This document shows, in pieces, positions 41,238 to 50,470 of a stretch of 64,000 nt of DNA; positions within the stretch are counted from its first letter, which is position 1, and every line of letters begins with the position of its first letter. Source of the stretch: Moraxella boevrei DSM 14165. Its GTDB lineage: Bacteria > Pseudomonadota > Gammaproteobacteria > Pseudomonadales > Moraxellaceae. The stretch covers positions 1-64,000 of the forward strand of contig NZ_KB903774.1 in NCBI RefSeq assembly GCF_000379845.1. Reading direction: 5' to 3'. The notes under the pieces were generated by a model. The model ran no database searches and was not told where the DNA came from. It worked only from the letters and a program-made list of their open reading frames with translations. Made by a program: the position numbers and the translations under genes.

Positions 41238-42662
41238 ATGCACATTCATTTTTTAGGCATTTGTGGCACATTTATGGGGTCGCTTGCTTTGCTCGCTCGT
41301 GAACTTGGACACACGGTCACAGGCTCGGATACTGCCATTTATCCGCCCATGTCCACCCAATTACAGACCGCTGGCGTGGATATTATGGAAGGCTACAAGG
41401 CTGAACACTTACAGCCTGCTCCCGATTTGGTTGTGGTTGGCAACGTCTGCAAACGTGGTATGGAAGCGGTGGAATATATGTTAAACAATCGCTTGCGGTA
41501 CACATCAGGACCACAGTTTTTATCTGAACACGTCTTACAAAACCGCCATGTTCTAGCGGTGGCAGGCACGCACGGCAAAACCACCACTACCACAATGCTG
41601 GCGTGGATTTTGCAATATGCGGGCATTGATACAGGCTTTTTGATTGGCGGTGTGCCACTCGTTAGCACTGACGATGAGCGTCTAAGAAAAGCTTTTAAAC
41701 ACAGCTCGCATTTGGGTACGGACAAAACGTCTGACAAAGATGGCTATTTTGTGATTGAAGCGGATGAGTATGATTCGGCTTTTTTTGATAAGCGGTCAAA
41801 GTTCGTGCATTATCGCCCAGCCACAGCGATTTTAAATAATCTTGAATACGACCACGCGGATATTTTTGCCGATTTAAACGCCATTCAAACCCAATTTCAC
41901 CACATGATACGCATGATTCCAAGTGATGGCAAAATCATCATGCCAAATAATACCGAAAGTTTGGAGGAAACCATTAAGAAAGGTTATTGGACACCGATTT
42001 GGCGAGCGGGTTTTGACAATCAATCTGATTGGCAAGGAAAGTTATTAAAAGACGATGGCTCATCATTTGGCATACAATTTGGCAATGACAAAGGCGAAGT
42101 AAATTGGTCCATGAGCGGTTTACACAGCGTAAACAACGGGCTTGTGGCGATTGCCGCCGCTTACCATGTCGGTGTGTCGGTAGAAAAGGCGTGCGAAGCC
42201 TTGTCAAATTTTGCAGGGATTAAACGCCGTATGGAGTTAGTCGGACACGTTGCCAAAAACAGTGGCAGTATAGAAGTCTATGACGACTTTGCCCACCACC
42301 CAACGGCGATTGAAACCACGCTAGACGGAGCAAAAAAACGCTTCGCCAACAACTTCAATCGTAAAATTTGGGCAATCATTGAGCCACGTTCCAATACTAT
42401 GAAACTTGGCACACATCAAGGATTACTTGCACCATCTGCTAGCCTTGCTGACCATGTCATTTGGTATGAGCCGAAAAATCTTGATTGGTCGGTGAAAAAT
42501 GCGATTGGGCAAGCGAAAAATCAAATCGTGTTAAATTCAGTTGATGACATTATCAATTACGTTGTCCAACATATTGGTCAAGAGGATGCAGTGATTATCA
42601 TGTCTAACGGTGGATTTGAGGGTATTCATGGTAAACTCGTGAAGGCATTAACAGACAAATGA
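41238..42662 (+). CDS. mpl: UDP-N-acetylmuramate:L-Ala-gamma-D-Glu-meso-DAP ligase
   Basis: A 474-aa peptidoglycan recycling enzyme that joins the recovered tripeptide to UDP-MurNAc. It starts IHFLGICGTFMGSLALL, which is the Mpl rather than the MurC form, and carries the ATP motif GTHGKTTTTTM near residue 111. Central domain residues EADEYDSAFFDKRSKF and the C-terminal DDFAHHPTAI are as expected. Single gene, with a plausible ribosome binding site AAAAAGG upstream. Confidence 0.96.
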   Translation: MHIHFLGICGTFMGSLALLARELGHTVTGSDTAIYPPMSTQLQTAGVDIMEGYKAEHLQPAPDLVVVGNVCKRGMEAVEYMLNNRLRYTSGPQFLSEHVLQNRHVLAVAGTHGKTTTTTMLAWILQYAGIDTGFLIGGVPLVSTDDERLRKAFKHSSHLGTDKTSDKDGYFVIEADEYDSAFFDKRSKFVHYRPATAILNNLEYDHADIFADLNAIQTQFHHMIRMIPSDGKIIMPNNTESLEETIKKGYWTPIWRAGFDNQSDWQGKLLKDDGSSFGIQFGNDKGEVNWSMSGLHSVNNGLVAIAAAYHVGVSVEKACEALSNFAGIKRRMELVGHVAKNSGSIEVYDDFAHHPTAIETTLDGAKKRFANNFNRKIWAIIEPRSNTMKLGTHQGLLAPSASLADHVIWYEPKNLDWSVKNAIGQAKNQIVLNSVDDIINYVVQHIGQEDAVIIMSNGGFEGIHGKLVKALTDK

Positions 42663-42980
42663 TGTGTCTGTGCAGTTCGAATGCACCTTTTGGCGAGTGC
42701 TGTCAAAAGCTACCTTTAGGGAAAATCGCCAAGCTTAGCGAACAGTTCATGCGTTCTCACTATTCAGCGTTTTTCGTGCAAAATATTGATTATATTAAAA
42801 GAAAGTATTAATCATGGGGCTGAACTAGATAAGCCCTAAATAGATTTTAAGTTTTTCCATTCGGAATGAGGTGGTCGAAGTCTAGGAGAACCACTTCGCT
42901 ATGCTATCTCTTGCGAAGCAGTGCGTCTCACATCATGAACGTTTTTCCAGAAAAGTATATTTAATGAAAAATACCAAAAA
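42663..42980. repeat. Intergenic region with palindromic repeat-like DNA
   Basis: This 318-bp gap shows no gene. It is less AT-rich than other gaps and contains several inverted words: CTTCG/CGAAG copies at 42876-42930 (GGTCGAAGTCTAGG, ACCACTTCGC, TTGCGAAGC) and AAAAGCTACCTTTAGGG at 42708-42722. The block looks like decayed or mosaic intergenic repeats, similar in flavour to 12766-12830. No terminator with a good T-tail is clear for mpl or the kinase gene. Confidence 0.4.
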
Positions 42981-43991
42981 TCATAAGACACTTTGATATT
43001 GCTCAGCAGTTAATCTTGCCCCAAATTGTGCAATGACTTGACTTGCCACACCGCTTGCCAATTTACCACAGCTTAACAAATCTTGTCCACTGGCAAAGGC
43101 ATGCAAAAATGCCCCTGAATAACTGTCGCCTGCCCCTGTCGTATCCAACACATTTTCTACCGCTAATGCAGGGATAAATACTTGATTATTATCATGTTTT
43201 TCCACCAAATAATCGGCTTGATACGCCACCATTGTGCCACTTGCCCCATTGGTTACCACCGCCATTTTTGCCACATTTAACAAGGATTGGCAAGCGGTGT
43301 CATGTGTGGTTGCATTGGTGTAAAGTTTGGCTTCTTCACAGTTGCAAAACACCACATCCACGCCACCTGCCAACATCGTATCCAAGCCGTCTTTGGCAAA
43401 CTTTACCACTGCAGGGTCGGCAAAACTCACGGCAATTTTTACGCCATGTTGCATCGCTTGCTGTTTTAATGTCACAATCGCCGACTGAATGGACGGTGAC
43501 ATCGCCAAATAACCTTCAATATACAACCAATCGGCATCCGCTAATTGGCCAAAATCCACGGCATTTTCGTCAATTTCTGCTGAAATACCCAAATGCGTCT
43601 GCATGGTCCGTTCCGCATCAGGGCTAACCAGCGATAGACAAGTCCCAGTAACACCCTGTTTTGACAAAGATTTTTTCGATGTTTTTACCCCAATTTGGTT
43701 TAAATCCCGCAAATAAAACCGCCCCAACGCATCATCCGCCACTTGACAAATATAAAAGGTCTCACTGCCCAAACTCGCCATTGCCACAATCGCATTGGCG
43801 GACGACCCACCGCTTGCCTGTTTGCTCACGCTGATTTGTTGCTCTTCAAGCGACTGCATCAACGCCTGTTGTTCCGCTTGGCTCGCCAAGGTCATATTGC
43901 CTTTTTCTAAGCCTGTATTTGTCAACTGTGCATCATTTAACAAAAACTCAATGTCCACAAGGGCGTTACCAATACCGATAATTTTTGCCAT
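42981..43991 (-). CDS. PfkB-family carbohydrate kinase (adenosine kinase-like)
   Basis: A 336-aa ribokinase-fold enzyme. It begins with IIGIGNALVDIEF, has the substrate motif SGGSSANAIVAMASLG near residue 60, and the catalytic anion hole with Asp in LDTTGAGDSYSGAFLHAFASG near 285. The length and start pattern match the group often labelled adenosine kinase in gammaproteobacteria, but the real substrate may be another nucleoside or sugar. It ends near a repeat-rich gap and its promoter abuts the DnaA-box/parS region. Confidence 0.85.
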   Translation of the reverse strand: MAKIIGIGNALVDIEFLLNDAQLTNTGLEKGNMTLASQAEQQALMQSLEEQQISVSKQASGGSSANAIVAMASLGSETFYICQVADDALGRFYLRDLNQIGVKTSKKSLSKQGVTGTCLSLVSPDAERTMQTHLGISAEIDENAVDFGQLADADWLYIEGYLAMSPSIQSAIVTLKQQAMQHGVKIAVSFADPAVVKFAKDGLDTMLAGGVDVVFCNCEEAKLYTNATTHDTACQSLLNVAKMAVVTNGASGTMVAYQADYLVEKHDNNQVFIPALAVENVLDTTGAGDSYSGAFLHAFASGQDLLSCGKLASGVASQVIAQFGARLTAEQYQSVL

Positions 43992-44302
43992 AATCCACCT
44001 ATTATCTTAATAAAATTTGCTAAAAAAATGAATAAAAAACCTCCTTATTTTAGCACAAACCACACAAATAAACACCTTGCTTTTATCCCAAAAAACCTGT
44101 CTACTCCGCACGTAAACAAAAAAATATTGTTAAAATTTACTAAAAAAAAGCATTGTAAACTTTTAAAATTAAATTTTCATTAAAAAGTTTTGGCAAAAAT
44201 TACCAATATTGTGGATAACTTTATTTATGAACAATTTTTTGACCCTTTTAAAAAGTTACCCACAATTAACGTCGTAAGATTAAATTTATCACAAGCAAAT
44301 CA

Positions 44303-44318
44303 TGTTCCACGTGAAACA
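44303..44318. other. parS-like site
   Basis: TGTTCCACGTGAAACA agrees with the parS consensus with one half of each common variant. It is inside the non-coding region upstream of the PfkB-type kinase gene. Confidence 0.75.
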
Positions 44319-44370
44319 TTGTAAAGATAAGGCTTTTAAAATACGTTTCACTTGAAATACCCTTTTTTAA

Positions 44371-44386
44371 CGTTCCACGTGAAACA
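44371..44386. other. parS-like site next to a DnaA box
   Basis: CGTTCCACGTGAAACA matches the parS core. A DnaA-box-like TTATCCACC starts one base after it (44388), so the two elements are nearly touching. Confidence 0.7.
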
Positions 44387-44529
44387 GTTATCCACCATTT
44401 TAAAAATCACTTTTCCAATAAGGCAGAATCTTTATTAAAGCTGTGGATAACTTTTCAATCCACAAAAAAAACGCCCATTATAGCGGTTTACATCGTTAAA
44501 CATCATGTATTTTTGCTAATCAATCCTAC

Positions 44530-45609
44530 TCACAGTGCTGTAAAAGTTAACTTTAAATCATTGCCCATGGTTTCACGTGAAACCAAGCTAAATCGCAACT
44601 GCTCGCTAATGCTGTTAAAGTCTGCTGTAAACATCGATTTAGCAGAATTCCCCAATAAACATGGTGCTTGATAAACAATCAACTCGTCAACCAAATCTGC
44701 CTGTAAAAACGCTGTTGCCACACTTGCCCCAGCTTCTACCAAAACATCGTGAATTTGATATTTGTCTTTTAAAGTTTGCAAAACTTCTTTTAAATCCATA
44801 TCATCTTGACATAACCAAAGGGGGCGGTTTTGCTGATATTGTAAACACTCATCGGTTAATTTTAAACGCTTACGACGGTCTAGGACAACTAATAATGGCT
44901 GTTCAATATCCGCTAAATTAGCAATCTGACCGCTTCTGACATCGAGGCGTGGCGTATCTGTCATTATGGTTTCACTGCCTGTAATGATTGCCCCTGACAT
45001 CGCTCGCAGTCGCTGTACATCATCTCGTGCATCATCACCTGTTATCCATTTGGATTCACCGTTTACCATTGCGATTTTACCGTCTAGGCTACACGCTATT
45101 TTTAAACGGACATAAGGCAGACCGCCCGACATGGTTTTTAAAAAACCTTTATTTAAGGCTTTCGCATCATTCTGGCATATAGGTATGATGACCTCTATGC
45201 CAGCATTTTGCAATTTAGCTATCCCACCACCAGCGACTTTGGGATTGGGGTCAGTGGTGGCAATGACCACACGGCTGATTTTTGCGTTGATTAACGCATC
45301 GGCACACGGTGGCGTGCGTCCATAATGACTGCATGGTTCAAGCGTTACATAAGCGGTAGCCCCTGTTAAATCATCGCCAGTATTTTGCACAGCTTGACGC
45401 AAGGCAAAGACTTCGGCGTGCGGTTGCCCCGCTTTATAATGATAGCCTTGTCCGATAACTTCACCATCTTTGACAATCACACAGCCTACGCACGGATTGG
45501 GGCGAGTGGTAAATTGCCCTTTTTTTGCCAAATTGATTGCCAACGTCATAAAATAACGGTCTTGGCTTGATACAGTTTTTGTATTGGTATTTGTTATTAA
45601 ATTTGTCAT
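44530..45609 (-). CDS. ribD: Bifunctional riboflavin biosynthesis protein RibD
   Basis: A 359-aa fusion enzyme. The N-terminal deaminase has the zinc site HAEVFALRQA near residue 70 and PCSHYGRTPPCADALI near 90; the C-terminal reductase begins around 165. It performs the second and third steps of riboflavin synthesis. I start at ATG 45609, eleven bases after the nrdR stop (GAGTGA in nrdR acts as ribosome binding site); a longer frame to 45735 would overlap nrdR and is rejected. A parS palindrome lies near its 3' end at 44569-44584. Confidence 0.93.
   Translation of the reverse strand: MTNLITNTNTKTVSSQDRYFMTLAINLAKKGQFTTRPNPCVGCVIVKDGEVIGQGYHYKAGQPHAEVFALRQAVQNTGDDLTGATAYVTLEPCSHYGRTPPCADALINAKISRVVIATTDPNPKVAGGGIAKLQNAGIEVIIPICQNDAKALNKGFLKTMSGGLPYVRLKIACSLDGKIAMVNGESKWITGDDARDDVQRLRAMSGAIITGSETIMTDTPRLDVRSGQIANLADIEQPLLVVLDRRKRLKLTDECLQYQQNRPLWLCQDDMDLKEVLQTLKDKYQIHDVLVEAGASVATAFLQADLVDELIVYQAPCLLGNSAKSMFTADFNSISEQLRFSLVSRETMGNDLKLTFTAL
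44569..44584. other. parS-like site inside the ribD 3' end
   Basis: GGTTTCACGTGAAACC is a perfect palindrome with the full GTTTCACGTGAAAC parS core. It lies within ribD, encoding part of VSRETM, so selection for the site must act together with the coding sequence. Confidence 0.85.
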
Positions 45610-45619
45610 ACGTTTTACG

Positions 45620-46090
45620 TCACTCGTTGTCAGGTTTATTGTCATCAGAGAGCGTGGAGAGGGCTTCTTTAAAGGCTTCAATATCCTGAAAATCCTTATA
45701 CACACTAGCAAAACGTACGTACGCCACGTCATCAAGCTCTTTTAATTCCGCCATGACAATCTCGCCTAAAAAGTGGCTTGTTACTTCTCGCTCGCCTGAT
45801 TGACGCAATTTTTTTTCAATTCGGCTAATCATGGCTTCAATGCTATCGGTGGCAATCGGACGTTTTTGCAAGGGCAACAGGATAGAACGACGCAGTTTTT
45901 GGCTGTCGTATGGCTCAACCCGTCCGCTAGATTTGGCGATACGTGGCATCACGGCTTCAATAATCTCAAAGGTGGTAAACCGTTCGCTACAGGTGATACA
46001 TTGGCGACGACGGCGAACTTGAGCCCCTTCGGCAGCTAGGCGTGAGTCTAGCACTTTGGTGTCGATAGCGTTACAAAATGGGCAGTACAT
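45620..46090 (-). CDS. nrdR: Transcriptional repressor NrdR
   Basis: A 156-aa repressor of ribonucleotide reductase genes. It has an N-terminal zinc ribbon (MYCPFCNAIDTKV and RRRRQCITCSERF, four Cys) followed by an ATP-cone (near residues 49-139, with RRSILLPLQKRPI and VRFASVYKDFQ). It senses dATP/ATP and binds NrdR boxes upstream of nrd genes, none of which are in this window. It sits between mnmE and ribD on the minus strand and is likely in one operon with them. Confidence 0.96.
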   Translation of the reverse strand: MYCPFCNAIDTKVLDSRLAAEGAQVRRRRQCITCSERFTTFEIIEAVMPRIAKSSGRVEPYDSQKLRRSILLPLQKRPIATDSIEAMISRIEKKLRQSGEREVTSHFLGEIVMAELKELDDVAYVRFASVYKDFQDIEAFKEALSTLSDDNKPDNE

Positions 46091-46112
46091 AAAAAATATC
46101 CTTATAAATCAA

Positions 46113-47492
46113 TTATTTACCAATACAAAAACTGCCAAAAATCTTACCCAGTAAATCATCGGCAGTAAATTCGCCTGTAATTTCACTTAAACTTGTTTGG
46201 GCAAGTCGCAAACTCTCCGCCACGAGTTCCCCAGCGTGATAGACGTGCAACTGTTCATCAGCGTCATTTAACGCCGTTTGTACACGTTTTAGTGCATCAA
46301 GGTGGCGAGTTCGTGCAATCAGCGTGTTTTCTGGTGGGTGAAAGCCAACTTTTTCGCAGATTTTGTCAATCAATTCGGTTAGCCCGCTTTGGGTTTCACA
46401 TGAAACATACACAGGATTAAATCCGTCAATTTCTTGTGATAGTTCTTGAGAATTTAACTTATCAATTTTATTGCCAATGAATAACATATTTTTAGGATTT
46501 GGCAATTCGCCAAAGAGTTCCTCGGCAAGCAAAACAGGGTTATCCGTTATCGTTACATCATAAACAAGGAGCAATAAATCAGCGGTGGTTATCGCTGTTC
46601 TAGCTCGGTCAATACCTGCTTTTTCAACCACATCATCGGTTTCACGCAGACCTGCAGTATCCGTTATATTCACAGTCAAACCTTTTAAAATCAAGGTTTC
46701 TTGTAAAATATCTCGCGTCGTGCCTGCTATGTCGGTCACGATGGCTCGCTCGATACCTGCCAAACGATTTAACAGGCTTGATTTGCCTGCATTCGGTCGT
46801 CCTGCAATCACCACCGACACGCCGTCACGCAAAAGTTGCCCTTGCTCGGCAGTGGCAAGCACGTCCGCTACCTGTGATTTTAGGGCGTTTAATTGGTTGC
46901 TAATGGCTGAATCGGCTAAAAAATCCACATCTTCTTCATCAGGAAAATCAATGGTGGCTTCAACGTGCAATCTTAAATGAATTAATTTTTCTAACAACGC
47001 ATTGATTTTTTTAGAAAATTCACCTGTTAAAGACCGCATCGCACCTTTTGCTGCAGCGATACTGGTCGCATCAATCGCATCGGCGATGGCCTCGGCTTGC
47101 ACCAAATCCATTTTCTCATTATCAAAGGCACGCATGGAAAATTCGCCTGCGGTAGCTTGTCTTGCCCCAAGTTCATAACAGCGAGCGAGCAATTGCTCTT
47201 GTAAAATCATCCCACCATGTCCTTGAATTTCAACGACATCTTCACCTGTAAATGAGTGTGGTGCGTTAAAAAATAACACCAATCCTTCGTCTAAAATCAC
47301 ATGTTTTTCATCATAAAAACGACAAAAATGTGCGTAACGTGGCGTAAAATCTTTTGTACGATTTGTAAGCTTTTTAGCAATCTCATGGGCGGTTTTCCCT
47401 GATAAGCGAATAACACCGACACCACCCCGTCCGATAGGACTTGCGATGGCAACAATGGTGGGTTGTTGATCTATTTTTGCATTATTCATCAT
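46113..47492 (-). CDS. mnmE: tRNA modification GTPase MnmE
   Basis: A 459-aa GTPase that with MnmG modifies the wobble uridine of several tRNAs. The N-terminal domain begins TIVAIASPIGRGGVGVIRLSG, the GTP site is GRPNAGKSS near residue 230 with DTAGLRET in switch II, and the C-terminus ends in the catalytic FCIGK. It is followed by nrdR after 22 bases. A degenerate parS-like word, GGTTTCACATGAAACA, lies inside at 46392-46407. The yidC terminator precedes it. Confidence 0.97.
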   Translation of the reverse strand: MMNNAKIDQQPTIVAIASPIGRGGVGVIRLSGKTAHEIAKKLTNRTKDFTPRYAHFCRFYDEKHVILDEGLVLFFNAPHSFTGEDVVEIQGHGGMILQEQLLARCYELGARQATAGEFSMRAFDNEKMDLVQAEAIADAIDATSIAAAKGAMRSLTGEFSKKINALLEKLIHLRLHVEATIDFPDEEDVDFLADSAISNQLNALKSQVADVLATAEQGQLLRDGVSVVIAGRPNAGKSSLLNRLAGIERAIVTDIAGTTRDILQETLILKGLTVNITDTAGLRETDDVVEKAGIDRARTAITTADLLLLVYDVTITDNPVLLAEELFGELPNPKNMLFIGNKIDKLNSQELSQEIDGFNPVYVSCETQSGLTELIDKICEKVGFHPPENTLIARTRHLDALKRVQTALNDADEQLHVYHAGELVAESLRLAQTSLSEITGEFTADDLLGKIFGSFCIGK

Positions 47493-47536
47493 TATTTTTC
47501 TTTACCATTAAATTGGCGTTATTTTAACATTCCTTC

Positions 47537-47576
47537 AAAAAAAAATCCCCACTAATTTTTTAGCAGGGATTTTACA
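47537..47576 (-). terminator. Terminator after yidC (minus strand)
   Basis: On the minus strand AAAATCCC.TGCTAA faces TTAG.TGGGGATTTT around an A-rich loop, with a run of T after it. It lies just downstream of the yidC stop and before the mnmE start. Confidence 0.7.
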
Positions 47577-47590
47577 ATTTGAACGTTAGA

Positions 47591-49294
47591 TTAAACCAAA
47601 TTTTTTAACGCCTCTTTTTTGGCTTGTTCTTTTTCTACTTTTTTATTGATGACATATTGTTGAGCCATACTAAACACATTATTCACTGTCCAATACAATA
47701 CCAAACCTGCAGGGAAGAACAACATAAACACCGTAAAAATAATTGGCATAAATTTCAATACTTTAGCTTGCATTGGGTCAGTTGGTTGTGGGTTTAAAGC
47801 TTGTTGGCAGAACATCGCCGCCCCCATTAACAATGGCAAAATAAAGTAAGGATCCATCGATGATAAGTCTTTAATCCACAAAATCCACGGTGCGTGGCGT
47901 AACTGCACGCTTTCCACTAACACCCAGTACAACGCTAAGAAAATCGGCATTTGCAAGAAAATCGGCAAACACCCCGCCATCGGATTGACCTTTTCTTCTT
48001 TGTAGATTTTCATCATTTCTTGGCTCATCCGCATCCGGTCGTCGCCAAATTCGTCTTTTAACGCTTGTAACCGTGGGGCAACTGCACGCATTTTTGCCAT
48101 AGAATAATAGCTTTTATTGGCAATCGGCATTAAGGCAATCTTAACAATTAATGTCAAAATGATAATCGCCCAACCCCAGTTACCAATCACTTTATGCACG
48201 CTGTCCAAAATCCAAAATAAGAATTTTGAAATTGGCCACAAAATGCCGTAATCCACAGTTTGGTCAAGCCCTTCTGCCAATGGACGTAGGTTATCTTGTA
48301 CTTTTGGACCCGCATATAGCGTTGTTGTCAAGGTTAATTGCTTGCCATCAGAGACTTCCACAGGGTTACTGGTAAAGCCGATAATATGCTCATTGGCGTT
48401 TTCACGGCTGTAAAAATTCGCCACATAGCCTTGTGGCACCCACGCCGAGACAAAGTAATGCTGAATCATACCCACCCAGCCTTTGTCGCTACTGCCTTTT
48501 AATTCACCATCATTAAAATTACCAAACTTTAGTTTATTATAAGGGCTAGCAGGCGTTCCCCATGCCCCACCCAAATAAGTGGCAACGCTCATCATGCCTT
48601 TACCAGCCAGCCCTGGGTCGGTACTGCCATCGCGTTTTAACTGGGCATAAAGTTGACCTTGCCAACCTTTACCCGTTGGGTTATTAATGTTATAACTCAC
48701 CGCAATCGGATATTGCCCTTTGGTAAAGGTGTAAGTTTTGGTAATAATCACGCCGTCTTTTTCATAGGTCAACGGCACGACAAGCTGATTATCGGTGTCT
48801 TTCATCACATATTGTTGACTTGCCGAGTGGTATTTAGCACGACCTTCTGTTGTATCAATGCCATCACGCCCAATCAGCCCAGATTGTGCTACATACACCC
48901 GATTGGCATCGCTTTCTAACAGCACAAACGGCTGTTGACTGCCAAGCGTCGCATTATAATTGCGTAACGCCGTGTAAACCACATCACCACCAACTGGATT
49001 AATCCGAATATCATATTTATCCGTCAACACCGAAATCAACCCTTCCGTTGGCTCAGCCGACTGCACCGCAGGCACGCCTTTAGTCGCCACCACAGGCACA
49101 TCGCTACCAGTTGAACCAAGCGTGGTTTGATTGGCATTTGGCACATCATTGCCACTCACTGATTGAGCCACAGGTGATGCACCTGAGACCACCGTTGAGC
49201 CAACATTGGCATAATCATCACGCCAAGCCAAAATCAGCAAATAACTGGTAATCAACATGGCAATGATAATCAACGTCCGTAAAATTTTTTGCAT
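47591..49294 (-). CDS. yidC: Membrane protein insertase YidC
   Basis: A 567-aa inner-membrane insertase. It has an N-terminal helix (residues 6-24), a large periplasmic beta domain (about 70-345, with GLISVLTDKYDIRINPVGGDVVY), and the conserved five-helix core from about 365 (GNWGWAIIILTLIVKI, NPMAGCLPIFLQMPIFLALYW, YFILPLLMGAAMFC). It inserts and folds inner-membrane proteins. Downstream of yidD but separated from it by a 242-bp gap; a basic C-terminal tail follows the last helix. Confidence 0.97.
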   Translation of the reverse strand: MQKILRTLIIIAMLITSYLLILAWRDDYANVGSTVVSGASPVAQSVSGNDVPNANQTTLGSTGSDVPVVATKGVPAVQSAEPTEGLISVLTDKYDIRINPVGGDVVYTALRNYNATLGSQQPFVLLESDANRVYVAQSGLIGRDGIDTTEGRAKYHSASQQYVMKDTDNQLVVPLTYEKDGVIITKTYTFTKGQYPIAVSYNINNPTGKGWQGQLYAQLKRDGSTDPGLAGKGMMSVATYLGGAWGTPASPYNKLKFGNFNDGELKGSSDKGWVGMIQHYFVSAWVPQGYVANFYSRENANEHIIGFTSNPVEVSDGKQLTLTTTLYAGPKVQDNLRPLAEGLDQTVDYGILWPISKFLFWILDSVHKVIGNWGWAIIILTLIVKIALMPIANKSYYSMAKMRAVAPRLQALKDEFGDDRMRMSQEMMKIYKEEKVNPMAGCLPIFLQMPIFLALYWVLVESVQLRHAPWILWIKDLSSMDPYFILPLLMGAAMFCQQALNPQPTDPMQAKVLKFMPIIFTVFMLFFPAGLVLYWTVNNVFSMAQQYVINKKVEKEQAKKEALKNLV

Positions 49295-49536
49295 ATCGCT
49301 ATCCTATCCAAAGAACACTCTAAACAATTGTTTAACCATTAAAACAATTATCATCAAACATTCCTACCGCCCTTTGGTAAACTTTGACAAACTTTATCAA
49401 AATTGTTAAATCCAAAAGACAGCTATCAAGCACAAAACACCTTGGCAAAATACCAAAACACTCTATTTTACTAAAAAAACCGTAAAAAAGATATTTTTAT
49501 CAACAATTAAAACAAAAAAACTGTCAAAAACAATCA

Positions 49537-49848
49537 CTAACCACGCCGCCAATACCGCACAAAATAACCCTTTGGCATCGCTGGTACCCACACAAAACGA
49601 TAACGGTATAACGGCAAGGGCACAAAATCCACCCCAGAACCGCCCCACGGATGACAACGACAAATCCGCCGAACCCCCAACCAACCACCACGCACACCGC
49701 CATGCAAGCGTACCGCTTCTAAACCGTACGCCGAACAAGTCGGATAAAAACGACAGCGAGCGGGCAATAATGGACTGATTACATAACGGTAAAACTTTAT
49801 CAATCCCAACAAAAGTTGAGATAATAACTTATCCAATACTTGTTTCAT
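49537..49848 (-). CDS. yidD: Membrane protein insertion efficiency factor YidD
   Basis: A 103-aa protein with the YidD core [35 protein letters not shown] near residues 17-50, whose Cys residues and amphipathic helix are characteristic. It ends with [15 protein letters not shown], again family-typical. Its start overlaps the end of rnpA by 20 bases, the common coupling in rpmH-rnpA-yidD. It is somewhat longer than the E. coli protein at the C-terminus. Confidence 0.93.
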   Translation of the reverse strand: MKQVLDKLLSQLLLGLIKFYRYVISPLLPARCRFYPTCSAYGLEAVRLHGGVRGGWLGVRRICRCHPWGGSGVDFVPLPLYRYRFVWVPAMPKGYFVRYWRRG

Positions 49849-50266
49849 CGGTAGATTGAACGGATGAAAAGCGTTGGGCTTTGTGGATAATTTGTTGAAA
49901 GCCTGCTTGAATTTGAGTATTTAACACTTCATTTGGCAAATCTTGCGTACTAATTTTTACTATCAACACCACATCAAAGCACATGTTTTTTGCTACAAAA
50001 TCAGCTTGATTCAAGCGAAAATACTCACGCACCAAGCGTTTTAAGCGATTACGTTGATTGGCACGTTTCAATTTTTTCTTGGTAATTGCCAAACCCAAAC
50101 GGCAAGGTTTAGTTGGATTTTGTTCCTGCATTTTGACAAAAAACAAAATATTTGGCTGATGCACCTTAAAACTTGGTGTATCAAAAACAGGTTTAAAATC
50201 AGCCGATGCTAACAAGCGTTGTGATTTATCAAACTCAAACACCGACTTTTTATTCACATTATTCAC
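49829..50266 (-). CDS. rnpA: Ribonuclease P protein component
   Basis: A 145-aa basic protein that binds the RNase P RNA and helps cleave the 5' leader of tRNA precursors. The RNR motif is clear: [22 protein letters not shown] near residues 61-82. The first 14 residues and the tail after about 128 are longer than in E. coli. It overlaps yidD by 20 bases and is preceded by rpmH after a hairpin attenuator. Confidence 0.94.
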   Translation of the reverse strand: MNNVNKKSVFEFDKSQRLLASADFKPVFDTPSFKVHQPNILFFVKMQEQNPTKPCRLGLAITKKKLKRANQRNRLKRLVREYFRLNQADFVAKNMCFDVVLIVKISTQDLPNEVLNTQIQAGFQQIIHKAQRFSSVQSTDETSIG

Positions 50267-50334
50267 AATTTAACCCACAATTTTCCAACAAACTGCCTAT
50301 TTTCATTGATTTTTTTTATCCCAACACGTAGTGG

Positions 50335-50360
50335 GGTGGGTTAGCAAAGTGTAACCCACC
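50335..50360. repeat. Perfect hairpin repeat GGTGGGTTA/TAACCCACC
   Basis: A 9-bp perfect inverted repeat around GCAAAGTG, directly after CCAACACGTAGTGG. Similar GGTGGGTTA...TAACCCACC palindromes are frequent intergenic repeats in many bacteria. It lies upstream of rnpA, in the rpmH-rnpA gap. Confidence 0.6.
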
Positions 50361-50392
50361 AAAAATGCACTTATATTTTATAATCAACAAAT

Positions 50393-50429
50393 AGAAAAAA
50401 AGCGATATAATTACTTACATCGCTTTTTA
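50393..50429 (-). terminator. Attenuator-like hairpin between rpmH and rnpA
   Basis: AAAAAGCGAT with ATCGCTTTTT (10 bp) around a 12-base loop; on the minus strand a T-run follows. It lies 42 bases past the rpmH stop, so it may reduce rnpA relative to rpmH. Confidence 0.7.
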
Positions 50430-50470
50430 CACTTTATCACTAAAACAATCAAACGTTTAACAGATAGGAA

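Larger units (their letters stand above)
43992..44529. other. Non-coding region with DnaA boxes and parS sites (origin-like)
   Basis: This 538-bp gap holds no gene. DnaA-box words occur at 44210-44218 (TGTGGATAA, perfect), 44256-44264 (TTACCCACA, one mismatch), 44388-44396 (TTATCCACC, one mismatch) and 44442-44450 (TGTGGATAA, perfect). parS-like palindromes lie at 44303-44318 and 44371-44386, with a degenerate one at 44344-44359. The DNA between is AT-rich. It resembles an origin-type control region although the classical dnaA-adjacent site lies 6.5 kb away. It may be the main origin, an auxiliary DnaA-binding site, or a segregation centre. Confidence 0.6.

Noticed and set aside
45610-45735. 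Upstream extension of the ribD frame
   Set aside because: It overlaps the end of nrdR, and ATG 45609 has a ribosome binding site at the nrdR stop.
49463-49738. Open frame overlapping yidD in another frame
   Set aside because: YidD at 49537-49848 is clearly the real product; this frame is a shadow.
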